From Pedobacter psychrodurus (lineage in GTDB: Bacteria > Bacteroidota > Bacteroidia > Sphingobacteriales > Sphingobacteriaceae), in the NCBI RefSeq assembly GCF_004331735.1, contig NZ_SJSO01000002.1, forward strand, positions 310,001 to 374,000: a DNA stretch of 64,000 bases, read 5' to 3'. Both the position numbers and the translations under genes were made by a program. Position 1 is the stretch's first letter, and the number at the start of each line of letters is the position of its first letter. The notes under the pieces were generated by a model. It saw only the letters and a list, made by a program, of their open reading frames with translations. It was not told the origin of the DNA and did not search any database. Shown in pieces: positions 54,642-62,405 of the stretch.

Positions 54642-56059
54642 CTTATTATTTTTTCTATTGGGCCAATTGGATCGATAGGGAATTTTGGATTAACTAAAAT
54701 TGGGAATTTATCAATCGGGAATCTATCAATAGGGTATTTAATAAATCTTGTTTTTGTGGGTGCTTGTACCAATCCTGCACCTACATCTCTACCAGGTAAA
54801 GATAACGCTTTTGCTGTTGAGGTTAGTTTTCTCCACAAATTAATCCCCCTCAAACCCGATGCTTGTGCCCATAGTGCGGCAATACCTGCAACATGAGGGG
54901 TAGCCATACTGGTTCCATTCCAACTAGCATACTTAGTAGGCAGTTTTGTAGAAGAGTAAACATTAACACCTGGAGCAGCAATATCTACAGCACCATAAGT
55001 TGGGTATAGGCCTCCGTTAGAAAAAGCCGCTACATTCATATTTACATCTACAGCACCTACAGCCATTATTGATGGACAATTTGCAGGATGCATTACCTGT
55101 CTTACAGTGCCTGGCCTTGCCGAATCGTTTCCTGCAGCAGCAATAATTAAAGTGCCTTGTGCTAAAGCCCGGGCAGCAGCGGTTTCGAAAACAGCAGAAT
55201 AACCCGCTCCGGTTACAAAGCCCCTTAACGACATGCTTACCACATCGCAACGGTTGGCAATGGCCCAGTTAATGCCAGCAAGAATGCCTCCATCTCCACC
55301 AGATCCACCATTGCTTAAAACTTTTCCGATATAAATACTTGCAGCATAAGCAATCCCGTATCTTTCTGTTGCCGATGGCGAGCTAGAAGGACCACAGGCA
55401 GTACCAGTACAGTGCGTGCCGTGGCCATGTCCATCCTGTGTACTTTCTCCACTAATAAAACTTTGATGAACAACAGGGCGGCCAGCAAAATCTGGGTGAT
55501 GGAAATCAAATCCTGTATCCAATATGGCAACTTTAATGCCGGCACCATTGTATGGGTTGTATCTTAAAAAGCTAGTTGGCACAACATTAGTTGCTTTTAA
55601 TCCCCAGGTAGCGCCAACAGATTCTACTTCAGATTCTTGCTCTTCATAGTCGTAATCTTCTGTTTCGGTTCCAACTAATACATTGGTCATTTGGTTTACT
55701 GCATCTCTGTAACCCTCTACATAATTTTGGGTACTTTCATCGAGCATTCCAATAGCGTAAACTACTCTTTCTTTTTCTACAATCATATCATTTTCGCCAA
55801 AACTGCTGATTGAATTTTCAATTTTTGGTTTTTCGTTTACGATAGCGATACCTAGCTTGTCTAGTATGATACCATCAGTTTTAGCGAGATCTTTATCTGT
55901 GAAAAACTCGTTTTCAAATTCTAAAGAGCTTTTTAGGTTCAATCCACTAATAGAATTGATCTGGTTAATAGAATCGGAGGTGTTGGATCCTTCTGGTAGT
56001 AGTACTAGGTATCTTCCTGTGTACTCTACTTTTTCTTCTTTTTTCAAGGTTTTTGACAT
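54638..56059 (-). CDS. S8 family serine peptidase (subtilase) without signal peptide
   Basis: 473 residues. Residues 1-150 form an N-terminal propeptide-like region (TGRYLVLLPEGSNTSDSINQI ... VEKERVVYAIG) with an acidic linker at 130-147. The catalytic triad is complete: Asp181 (VAILDTGFDFHHPD), His213 (GHGTHCTGT) and Ser384 (NGTSMATPHVAG), with oxyanion Asn311 (AAAGNDS). The C-terminus repeats a motif (YPIDRFPIDKFPI ... KFPIDPIGPI). There is no Sec or lipoprotein signal, so it is intracellular or exported another way. It heads an operon with the small I9-like gene. Confidence 0.9.
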   Translation of the reverse strand: MSKTLKKEEKVEYTGRYLVLLPEGSNTSDSINQINSISGLNLKSSLEFENEFFTDKDLAKTDGIILDKLGIAIVNEKPKIENSISSFGENDMIVEKERVVYAIGMLDESTQNYVEGYRDAVNQMTNVLVGTETEDYDYEEQESEVESVGATWGLKATNVVPTSFLRYNPYNGAGIKVAILDTGFDFHHPDFAGRPVVHQSFISGESTQDGHGHGTHCTGTACGPSSSPSATERYGIAYAASIYIGKVLSNGGSGGDGGILAGINWAIANRCDVVSMSLRGFVTGAGYSAVFETAAARALAQGTLIIAAAGNDSARPGTVRQVMHPANCPSIMAVGAVDVNMNVAAFSNGGLYPTYGAVDIAAPGVNVYSSTKLPTKYASWNGTSMATPHVAGIAALWAQASGLRGINLWRKLTSTAKALSLPGRDVGAGLVQAPTKTRFIKYPIDRFPIDKFPILVNPKFPIDPIGPIEKIIR

Positions 56060-56310
56060 GGTTTTAAGGTTTTAGGTTTTGCCTACTCTATTCAGGATTT
56101 TCGGCTTGTTCCTTTGTGTTAAACAATACCCAAAATTGAAATAGTTACAGCGAAAAAATAGTAGGTAAACCACTAAAAATCAATGGTGAAAGCAACAAAA
56201 TAAAAAGCAGTAAAAACAACAATAAAATATGGGGAAAACCCCATCTGTTATCTATAAAAGTTTTATCACATTTGGGAATAAAGGTTAACTTTAATTAAAA
56301 CTTAAAAATT

Positions 56311-56943
56311 ATGGAAATGCAACATCTACCTAGCTATGCTATCGTATTTTTATGTGGGGTACTGGCATATTATCTGTTACAAAAATTAATCGATCTTATG
56401 AAAAAAAATGAAAGGCGGGGGCATCCAAATACCATGGATCCGGCAATAATTCAAAAAATGGTAGATAATTACCGCAACAACCATTTAGCAGCAATCAATA
56501 AAGTATTGGGAGTAAACGATGCCCATTCTGTTTCTTTCGGTTTAAAAACCTTGAAAAAATTTATTGCAGATATCGAATTTTTTAGCAAAAAAGTAGACCC
56601 CCGTATTGCTGATGGGGCGCTGGGCATCCGTTTTTATTACGCTGCATATCCAAAAGAAAACGAATGGGACGGTTTTGAAGATGAAAAATCGATAGGGAAA
56701 AATTATGCTCAGAAACATACACTTGTTATGATCCCTACTTTAAAAAAGAAGAGCAGTGATGGAAGTTACCAGGATTATGACTTTAATCCTTTAGATCGTG
56801 CTACTTTTCCGCTAAAAGAAAGAGAAAAAGAACAACCAATCACTTTGATGGCCATGAGTTCGGATAGTAAATCACGGGAGGTAATGGCTCAAAACCATGG
56901 ACAAACCATTCCACCAGCTGATTCAGCAATAGAAACTTATTAA
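56311..56943 (+). CDS. Membrane-anchored protein of unknown function
   Basis: 210 residues. One N-terminal helix (YAIVFLCGVLAYYLLQKLIDLM) anchors a cytoplasmic domain: IIQKMVDNYRNNHLAAINKVLGVNDAHSVSFGLKTLKKFIADIEFF, then ALGIRFYYAAYPKENEWDGFEDEKSIGKNYAQKHTLVMIPTLKKK. A disordered, polar tail follows. I do not recognise a named family. First gene of a tight operon with a membrane protein, a kinase and a regulator (12-base gap, then overlaps). Confidence 0.7.
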   Translation: MEMQHLPSYAIVFLCGVLAYYLLQKLIDLMKKNERRGHPNTMDPAIIQKMVDNYRNNHLAAINKVLGVNDAHSVSFGLKTLKKFIADIEFFSKKVDPRIADGALGIRFYYAAYPKENEWDGFEDEKSIGKNYAQKHTLVMIPTLKKKSSDGSYQDYDFNPLDRATFPLKEREKEQPITLMAMSSDSKSREVMAQNHGQTIPPADSAIETY

Positions 56944-56955
56944 TATCGTAATGAA

Positions 56956-57603
56956 ATGAGCGACTTCCAGAAATTTCTGAGCGACATTTTTCTCTGGATT
57001 GAAGGAGGAGCTGCATTGATTGCACTATGCTATTTTAAACGATTAAAGGGGCAGTATTGGAGGTGTTTTATCTATTATCTGATCATTATTTTTATCTGTG
57101 AAGTAATTGGGAAATGGGGAGGTGAATATGTTAGTTTTTCGAAAACAAAATATTATAATTATATCGTTATCCCTTTTCAATTTATCTTTTTTTATTGGCT
57201 TTATGCCGTGAAATCATTTAATGATAAAAGGCTATTTTGGATACTCTCTTTATTGTACGTAATCTCATTTATACTAAGTAGATTGTTCTTTAAGGAAAGT
57301 AAAATATATTTTTCCATTAACTATACTTTTGGATGTTTACTCTTAATGTTTTTGGTTATCAAAGAATATTATAACCAGGTAAACTCAATTAACATTCTTA
57401 ACTTTCAAGAAAATAGGATGTTTTATATTAATTTGGGCGTAACCTTATTCTATATTGGTACATTACCTTTTCTTACCTTTTATTCATTATTGAGGGCTTA
57501 TATCCAAATCTGGAATATTTATTTCGATTATTTTCTGGTTTCGGGTATAGTTATGTATGTATTATTCTCAATTTCATTTATATGGGGAAAACAGAACTCT
57601 TAA
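56956..57603 (+). CDS. Polytopic membrane protein of a sensory operon
   Basis: 215 residues with about six or seven hydrophobic helices spread over the whole length (FIYYLIIIFICEVIGKW, VIPFQFIFFYWLYAV, LFWILSLLYVISFILSRLFF, and so on). There are no enzyme motifs. Its last 22 bases overlap the start of the histidine kinase gene, which itself has only one membrane helix. It may therefore be the actual sensor or transporter partner of the kinase (inference). Confidence 0.72.
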   Translation: MSDFQKFLSDIFLWIEGGAALIALCYFKRLKGQYWRCFIYYLIIIFICEVIGKWGGEYVSFSKTKYYNYIVIPFQFIFFYWLYAVKSFNDKRLFWILSLLYVISFILSRLFFKESKIYFSINYTFGCLLLMFLVIKEYYNQVNSINILNFQENRMFYINLGVTLFYIGTLPFLTFYSLLRAYIQIWNIYFDYFLVSGIVMYVLFSISFIWGKQNS

Positions 57604-58367
57604 TTACAATCATCCTTTTTAACCTGTTTTTTGTGCTCTTTGTAGTCGCCATTATGGTTTATATCAAAAAATACAAAGAGCGGAAAAGAGAATATCTGAA
57701 TGAAATCAAAATCACCAATGAAATACACCAAAAGGAACTTTTAACTACCCAGTTAGAAATCCAACAGGCCACTATGCAGCAGATTGGCCGCGAATTACAC
57801 GATAATATCGGGCAAAAATTAACATTGGTGAGCCTTTATACCCAGCAATTGGTACACGAAAATAAAGTGCCACAGGTTAGTAACCGAATAGAGCAGATTT
57901 ATCAGATCATTAATTCATCGTTGCAAGATTTAAGAAGTTTATCGAAAAATTTAACTAACGATAATATAAGTGAAAATGAAATTGTAACTTTAATACAGGA
58001 AGAAGTGAACAACCTCAATGCTTTGAAAAAATGTAAGGTAACCTTTCAATACAATTTCGAAAGTATAGATCTGGAGTTTGTGAAAAAGAACGTATTATTA
58101 AGGATAACCCAAGAATTTCTTCAAAACAGCTTAAAACATGCGGATTGCAGCAATATTAAAATCCAATTAAATTCTTCTCCTGAAGTTTTTTTAGCGTTAA
58201 AAATACAGGATGATGGAGTAGGATTCGATTATGGTAAAATCACTTCTGACGGTATAGGATTAAAAAACATGAAAAAAAGAGCCGAAATTATCGGTGGACA
58301 ATTTAATTTAGAAAGCAAACCCGATTTAGGCACTACACTTACTATTATTTTAAATGGCCCGGCATGA
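57582..58367 (+). CDS. HisKA_3-type sensor histidine kinase
   Basis: 261 residues. One N-terminal helix (LLITIILFNLFFVLFVVAIMVYI), a short coiled coil, then the NarL-type dimerisation box QQIGRELHDNIGQKLTLV with phospho-His73. ATPase: ITQEFLQNSLKHA (N box), IQDDGVGFDYG, SDGIGLKNMKKRAEIIGGQFNLESKPDLGTTLTII. No periplasmic sensor of its own. Overlaps both neighbours, so it is translated together with them. Confidence 0.93.
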   Translation: MGKTELLITIILFNLFFVLFVVAIMVYIKKYKERKREYLNEIKITNEIHQKELLTTQLEIQQATMQQIGRELHDNIGQKLTLVSLYTQQLVHENKVPQVSNRIEQIYQIINSSLQDLRSLSKNLTNDNISENEIVTLIQEEVNNLNALKKCKVTFQYNFESIDLEFVKKNVLLRITQEFLQNSLKHADCSNIKIQLNSSPEVFLALKIQDDGVGFDYGKITSDGIGLKNMKKRAEIIGGQFNLESKPDLGTTLTIILNGPA

Positions 58368-58996
58368 AAAAAACTATAGTTATTGTTGATGATCATATCC
58401 TGATTGCAAAAGCACTCCAGGGCATTATAGATAATTTTGCAGCCTTTGAGGTTATCTACGTCTGTGAAAACGGAAAAGAGTTAATTAAAAACTTCGAAAA
58501 CAGTAATAAAATCCCCGATATTTTACTTTTAGACATTAGTATGCCCATTATGGATGGTTTTGAAACCGTAGCCTGGGTAACCGCGCATCATCCGGAGGTA
58601 AAAGTAATGGCTTTGAGCATGCAGGGTGAAGAAAAAAGCGTGATTAAAATGGTTAGCAATGGCGCTAAAGGCTACCTGCTAAAAAATGCACATCCAGTAG
58701 AGCTCGAAAATGCACTTACAAAATTGAATATCAACGGATTTTTTTATCCTGATTGGGCATCAAAAATTATTTTCTCCAGCCTGAATAAAACCAAAGATAT
58801 GGAGATCAAAATTTCAGATCGGGAGAAAGAGTTCTTAAAATACACCGTTACCGAGCTTAATTATAAGGAAATAGCCGATAAAATGTTCTGTAGCCCAAGG
58901 ACTGTAGAAAGCTATCGCGATCAGTTATGCGAAAAACTGGAACTTAAAACCCGGGTAGGATTGGCTGTTTTTGCCATCAAAAATGGTTTTGCATGA
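58364..58996 (+). CDS. NarL/LuxR-family response regulator
   Basis: 210 residues. Receiver: VIVDDHILIAKAL, phospho-acceptor Asp57 in ILLLDISMPIMDGFE, and YLLKNAHPVEL. LuxR-type helix-turn-helix in the C-terminal 65: DREKEFLKYTVTELNYKEIADKMFCSPRTVESYRDQLCEKLEL. Its ATG overlaps the kinase stop by four bases (ATGA), so they form a cognate pair. The divergent subtilase operon is a possible target. Confidence 0.94.
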   Translation: MKKTIVIVDDHILIAKALQGIIDNFAAFEVIYVCENGKELIKNFENSNKIPDILLLDISMPIMDGFETVAWVTAHHPEVKVMALSMQGEEKSVIKMVSNGAKGYLLKNAHPVELENALTKLNINGFFYPDWASKIIFSSLNKTKDMEIKISDREKEFLKYTVTELNYKEIADKMFCSPRTVESYRDQLCEKLELKTRVGLAVFAIKNGFA

Positions 58997-58997
58997 A

Positions 58998-59071
58998 GGT
59001 TAATTGTTTAAACTGTTGTTTATTTGAAATACACATCACAATTACCAATTTCAACAATTAAGTAGTGAACC
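58998..59071. repeat. GGTTAATTG-ended element directly after a stop codon
   Basis: Begins GGTTAATTGTTTAAAC two bases after the TGA of the response regulator gene and ends near GTGAACC. Related to 7067-7181 and 16189-16297. Confidence 0.55.
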
Positions 59072-59115
59072 ATTTTAAGAATTCCATTTTACCTCCTCCA
59101 TCTTCCATTTTTTCC

Positions 59116-59123
59116 TACTTTTG
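59116..59123 (+). promoter_or_regulatory. -7 box TACTTTTG of the glycerophosphodiesterase gene
   Basis: A perfect TAnnTTTG ending four bases before ATG 59128. No clear -33. Suggests a leaderless transcript. Confidence 0.45.
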
Positions 59124-59127
59124 AAGC

Positions 59128-60048
59128 ATGAAATTTCATCATTTGCTATTCTTGGTCATTGTTGCAGTTTTTACCTCATGTAAACCAGAAGAAAAAAAAC
59201 ATCAATATATTAAGTTTAATACACCAACGGAGTTATATCAATTCTTAAAGTGGTCGCCAGAAAACCGTTTTCCATTAATTAGTGCTCATCGTGGTGGCCC
59301 AATGCCTGGTTTTCCTGAAAACTGCATCGAAACATTCGAGAATGCCACAACGTATAATCCAGTAATTATCGAATTTGATATTGCTTATAGTAAAGATTCG
59401 GTAATGGTGATTATGCACGATGATAAGCTCGATCGCACTTCGACAGGAAAAGGGCCGATTGGCAATTATACTTACGAGGAGTTAAAAGCTTTTAATCTTA
59501 AAGATGATGAGGGCAAAGAAACAAAATTTAAAATCCCAACTTTAGATAGTGTATTAAGCTGGAGTAAAGGAAAGGTTTTATTAACGATCGATTTAAAAAA
59601 GGGCGTTTCTTATGCCAAGGTGATTGAAAAGGTAAGACAATATAAGGTAGAAAGTAATTCGATCATCATTACCTATACTGCAGATCAGGCTAAAGAGGTA
59701 CATCAATTGGCACCCGAACTCATGATTTCAGCCTCCGTTCAAAAGAAAGCAGAATTGAAACGCTTAAATAGCTTGGGTATTCCCAATTCCCGCATTGTAG
59801 CTTTTGTTGGTGTTTCTGTTCCACAGAAAGAATTGTACCAATACCTGCACAACAAATGCATTACCACCATTTTAGGTACCATGGGAAATATCGACAAAAG
59901 TGCGATTGCCAGCCCTGTAAAAAATGTTTATTATCATTTGGTTAACAATGGTGCAGATATTTTGTCGGGAGATAATTTGCCACAGGCATCAGAAGAACTG
60001 GATAAGTTTAGGTACAATAAAAAAATAAGTTCAGCGCATATTAATTAA
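59128..60048 (+). CDS. Glycerophosphodiester phosphodiesterase family lipoprotein
   Basis: 306 residues. Lipobox VFTSC with Cys18. TIM-barrel GDPD signature: ISAHRGGPMPGFPENCIETFENA (catalytic His and metal Glu), IIEFDIAYSKDSVMVIMHDDKLDRTSTGKGPI, LLTIDLKKG. It splits glycerophosphodiesters to glycerol-3-phosphate and an alcohol at the cell envelope. About 300 residues is normal. Its stop codon TAA is the first base of the repeat at 60048-60122. Confidence 0.9.
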   Translation: MKFHHLLFLVIVAVFTSCKPEEKKHQYIKFNTPTELYQFLKWSPENRFPLISAHRGGPMPGFPENCIETFENATTYNPVIIEFDIAYSKDSVMVIMHDDKLDRTSTGKGPIGNYTYEELKAFNLKDDEGKETKFKIPTLDSVLSWSKGKVLLTIDLKKGVSYAKVIEKVRQYKVESNSIIITYTADQAKEVHQLAPELMISASVQKKAELKRLNSLGIPNSRIVAFVGVSVPQKELYQYLHNKCITTILGTMGNIDKSAIASPVKNVYYHLVNNGADILSGDNLPQASEELDKFRYNKKISSAHIN

Positions 60049-60122
60049 CCACAGATGGAAAGGATGAACACAGATGGTTTAGCCAATTATGAAATCTGTG
60101 TTTATCTGTGCAAATCTGTGGT
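60048..60122. repeat. ACCACAGAT ... ATCTGTGGT nested palindrome
   Basis: Outer inverted ends ACCACAGAT (60048-60056) and ATCTGTGGT (60114-60122), and an inner pair AACACAGAT / ATCTGTGTT. It starts in the GDPD stop codon and ends 12 bases before gldA. Confidence 0.7.
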
Positions 60123-60134
60123 AAAAAACACAAA

Positions 60135-60842
60135 ATGAGTATTTCAGTTAAAAATCTGTCTAAACACTACGATAAGCAAAAGGCGGTCGATTCAATTAGT
60201 TTTGAAGCCAAGCCAGGTCGTATTTTAGGTTTTCTTGGCCCTAATGGAGCTGGTAAATCTACCACCATGCGTATGCTTACCGGTTATTTAGAACCCACAT
60301 CTGGTGAGGCTGAAATTTCTGGTAAAAGCATTCTTTCAGAAGCTATCGAAGCTAAAAAGCATATTGGCTATCTACCTGAAAATACCCCGCTTTATGCTGA
60401 TATGTATGTAAAGGAATTTTTAAATTTTGTTGGCCAAACTTATAAGCTTCACAATTTGCCTGCGCGGATTGATGAAGTAATCAAAATGGTAGGTTTAACA
60501 CCAGAACAGCATAAGAAAATCGGTATGTTATCTAAAGGGTACCGCCAAAGGGTAGGTCTGGCACAGGCGATAATCCATAATCCAGCGGTTTTAATTTTAG
60601 ATGAACCCACTTCTGGTTTAGATCCAAACCAACTGGTTGAGATCAGGCAGCTAATTAAAACATTAGGAGCAGCTAAAACGGTTGTCATTTCTACACACAT
60701 CATGCAAGAGGTGGAAGCCATTTGTGATGACATTATCATTATTAGCAAAGGTAAAATCGTAGCGAAAGATTCGCTCGAAGGCCTGAAAAAGATACATCAA
60801 CAGCAATCATTAGAAGATATTTTTAGAAAACTTACTGCTTAA
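60135..60842 (+). CDS. gldA: Gliding motility-associated ABC transporter ATPase GldA
   Basis: 235 residues from ATG 60135 (MSISVKNLSKHYDKQKAV). Walker A GPNGAGKST, Q-loop near YLPENTPLY, signature LSKGYRQRVGLAQAI, Walker B VLILDEPTSGLDP, and H-loop STHIMQEV. The match to GldA rests on the whole sequence pattern and on gldF, encoded at 63650. GldA with GldF and GldG forms an ABC exporter-like complex tied to gliding and type IX secretion in Flavobacterium. An OMP gene follows three bases later. Confidence 0.88.
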   Translation: MSISVKNLSKHYDKQKAVDSISFEAKPGRILGFLGPNGAGKSTTMRMLTGYLEPTSGEAEISGKSILSEAIEAKKHIGYLPENTPLYADMYVKEFLNFVGQTYKLHNLPARIDEVIKMVGLTPEQHKKIGMLSKGYRQRVGLAQAIIHNPAVLILDEPTSGLDPNQLVEIRQLIKTLGAAKTVVISTHIMQEVEAICDDIIIISKGKIVAKDSLEGLKKIHQQQSLEDIFRKLTA

Positions 60843-60845
60843 TTC

Positions 60846-61388
60846 ATGCTTCGTCCAAAAATCAAAAATGCACTAATAACTCTTCTGTTTTTAGCACCTG
60901 GTATATTGAAAGCCCAAAACTCCACCAGTATTGGTATTGGTGCAGAAATAGGTTTACCATCGGGAAACTTCGTTAATTTATCCGGAATAGGTTTGGGCGC
61001 ATCAATAAAAGCTGATTTTCCGATAGCTTCAGATTTTGCCATATCCTTAAATGGAGGTTTTATGAATTTTTTTGGTAAACGCAACCAGTTTCTTAAAGTT
61101 CAGGATTTAACTTATATCCCCGCTAAAGCTGGCTTGAAATATCAGCTGGGAGAAAGCTTTTACGCAGAAGGGCAGCTAGGTGCGGCATTGCCATTAAATA
61201 ATGGACAAAAAACTTTATTTGTTTGGTCGCCTGGCATTGGAAATCAGTTTAAACTATCTGGCCAAAATAAACTGGATTTAGGCATAAGATATGAAGCATG
61301 GACAGGCAAAAATGAGTTTTCCGATTTAAATAAAATAAACACCAAGGGTTTTGTTGGAATTAGATTTGCCTATATGTTTGGATTATAA
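60846..61388 (+). CDS. Outer-membrane beta-barrel protein
   Basis: 180 residues with a signal peptide (NALITLLFLAPGILKAQ). Short alternating strands and turns (SIGIGAEIGLPSGNF, GIGLGASIKADFPIA, AGLKYQLGESFYAEGQLGAALP) and the final aromatic strand FVGIRFAYMFGL fit a small eight-stranded barrel. It starts three bases after gldA and is likely co-transcribed with it. Similar in layout to the protein at 61629. Confidence 0.8.
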   Translation: MLRPKIKNALITLLFLAPGILKAQNSTSIGIGAEIGLPSGNFVNLSGIGLGASIKADFPIASDFAISLNGGFMNFFGKRNQFLKVQDLTYIPAKAGLKYQLGESFYAEGQLGAALPLNNGQKTLFVWSPGIGNQFKLSGQNKLDLGIRYEAWTGKNEFSDLNKINTKGFVGIRFAYMFGL

Positions 61389-61570
61389 TTTAATAATTAT
61401 GAAGGCTAATTATTATTTTTTATTCAATTAATTCATGATAAACATACAATGATTATGCTTTTTTAGCGTTATTACAACTTTTCGGAATAATTATATTATT
61501 TTGTATAATAATCAGTAAATCAGTTGTTTATGGCTTTATTTCTGTCTTTTTTATTTTATTTGTAACGTTT

Positions 61571-61586
61571 TTGGCATAATGCTTGT
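61571..61586 (+). promoter_or_regulatory. Candidate sigma-54 (-24/-12) promoter
   Basis: TTGGCA (61571-61576) and TTGT (61583-61586), giving GG, ten bases, GT; the consensus is TTGGCAC-N5-TTGC. The predicted start near 61598 is about 30 bases before ATG 61629. Confidence 0.4.
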
Positions 61587-61628
61587 CTAAAATCGACAAA
61601 TAATTAACGAACAATAAATAAAAATCAC

Positions 61629-62159
61629 ATGAAAAAAGTATTACTTTCTTTATTAATGGTTGCAGGCCTAGGCTTTGCAGCTTCAGCTCAAACAGAAGGA
61701 GCGGTTCAAAAACTAAGCATCGGTGCTGAGTTTGGTTTACCAACAGAAAAAAATTCTAATACCTTAATCGTAGGCGGTTCATTACAATACGAACATCCCG
61801 TAGCAAAAGATTTAAATTTAACTGGTTCTGCTGGTTATTTATCATTAATGGCTACAGGAGATGCAAAAGATTTTCTGAAGGCTCTTGGGCAAAAAACTAG
61901 TTATGGTGTTATTCCATTAAAAGCTGGTGCCAAATATTATTTTGGTGGCAACTTTTATGGTGCTGGTGAACTAGGCGCAGCAATTAGTACTGAAACAGGT
62001 GGCAGCACTTTATTTGCAATTGCTCCAACTTTAGGTGCATCGTTTTCTGTTGCTGATAAATCTAGTTTAGATTTCGGTTTACGTTACGAAAACTGGTCAG
62101 GAAATGGTGGTTCTACAGGCTTTATCGGCTTACGTGCTGCATTTGCATTCGGTTTGTAA
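61629..62159 (+). CDS. Outer-membrane beta-barrel protein
   Basis: 176 residues with signal peptide KKVLLSLLMVAGLGFAASAQ. Barrel-like pattern: LSIGAEFGLPTEKNS, LIVGGSLQYEHPV, PLKAGAKYYFGGNFYGAGELGAAI, DFGLRYENWSGNGG, FIGLRAAFAFGL. The leader is nearly the same, in DNA too, as that of the protein at 62406, so the two are recent relatives at the 5' end. Function unknown. Confidence 0.8.
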   Translation: MKKVLLSLLMVAGLGFAASAQTEGAVQKLSIGAEFGLPTEKNSNTLIVGGSLQYEHPVAKDLNLTGSAGYLSLMATGDAKDFLKALGQKTSYGVIPLKAGAKYYFGGNFYGAGELGAAISTETGGSTLFAIAPTLGASFSVADKSSLDFGLRYENWSGNGGSTGFIGLRAAFAFGL

Positions 62160-62179
62160 TAAAAAACATAATTCATTCA

Positions 62180-62208
62180 AAAGCCTCCAAGAAGTTGGGG
62201 GCTTTGTT
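62180..62208 (+). terminator. Terminator after the second OMP gene
   Basis: AAAGCCTCCAA pairs with TTGGGGGCTTT (one wobble) and is followed by GTTGTTT. Confidence 0.65.
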
Positions 62209-62352
62209 GTTTATCAGCTATTTAAGGTGTGAGCCTTAGAAAATAAAATTTTAACTATTAAATTAGTTTGTCTATTACTGCACTGTTTTCGCTTGGTATG
62301 CGAAGGCACGGAAACTAAAAAATAATTTTCAAAAAAACTCTCAAAAAAATCA

Positions 62353-62393
62353 GATGAAACCATCATGATTTGCAAAATCATGATAGCTTCATC
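62353..62393 (+). promoter_or_regulatory. Hairpin in the 5' leader of the third OMP gene
   Basis: GATGAA, a 3-base internal loop, ATCATGATTT, loop GCA, AAATCATGAT, a 3-base loop, TTCATC: two perfect stems of 6 and 10 base pairs. It ends 12 bases before ATG 62406. Confidence 0.6.
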
Positions 62394-62405
62394 ACCATTG
62401 AAAAC

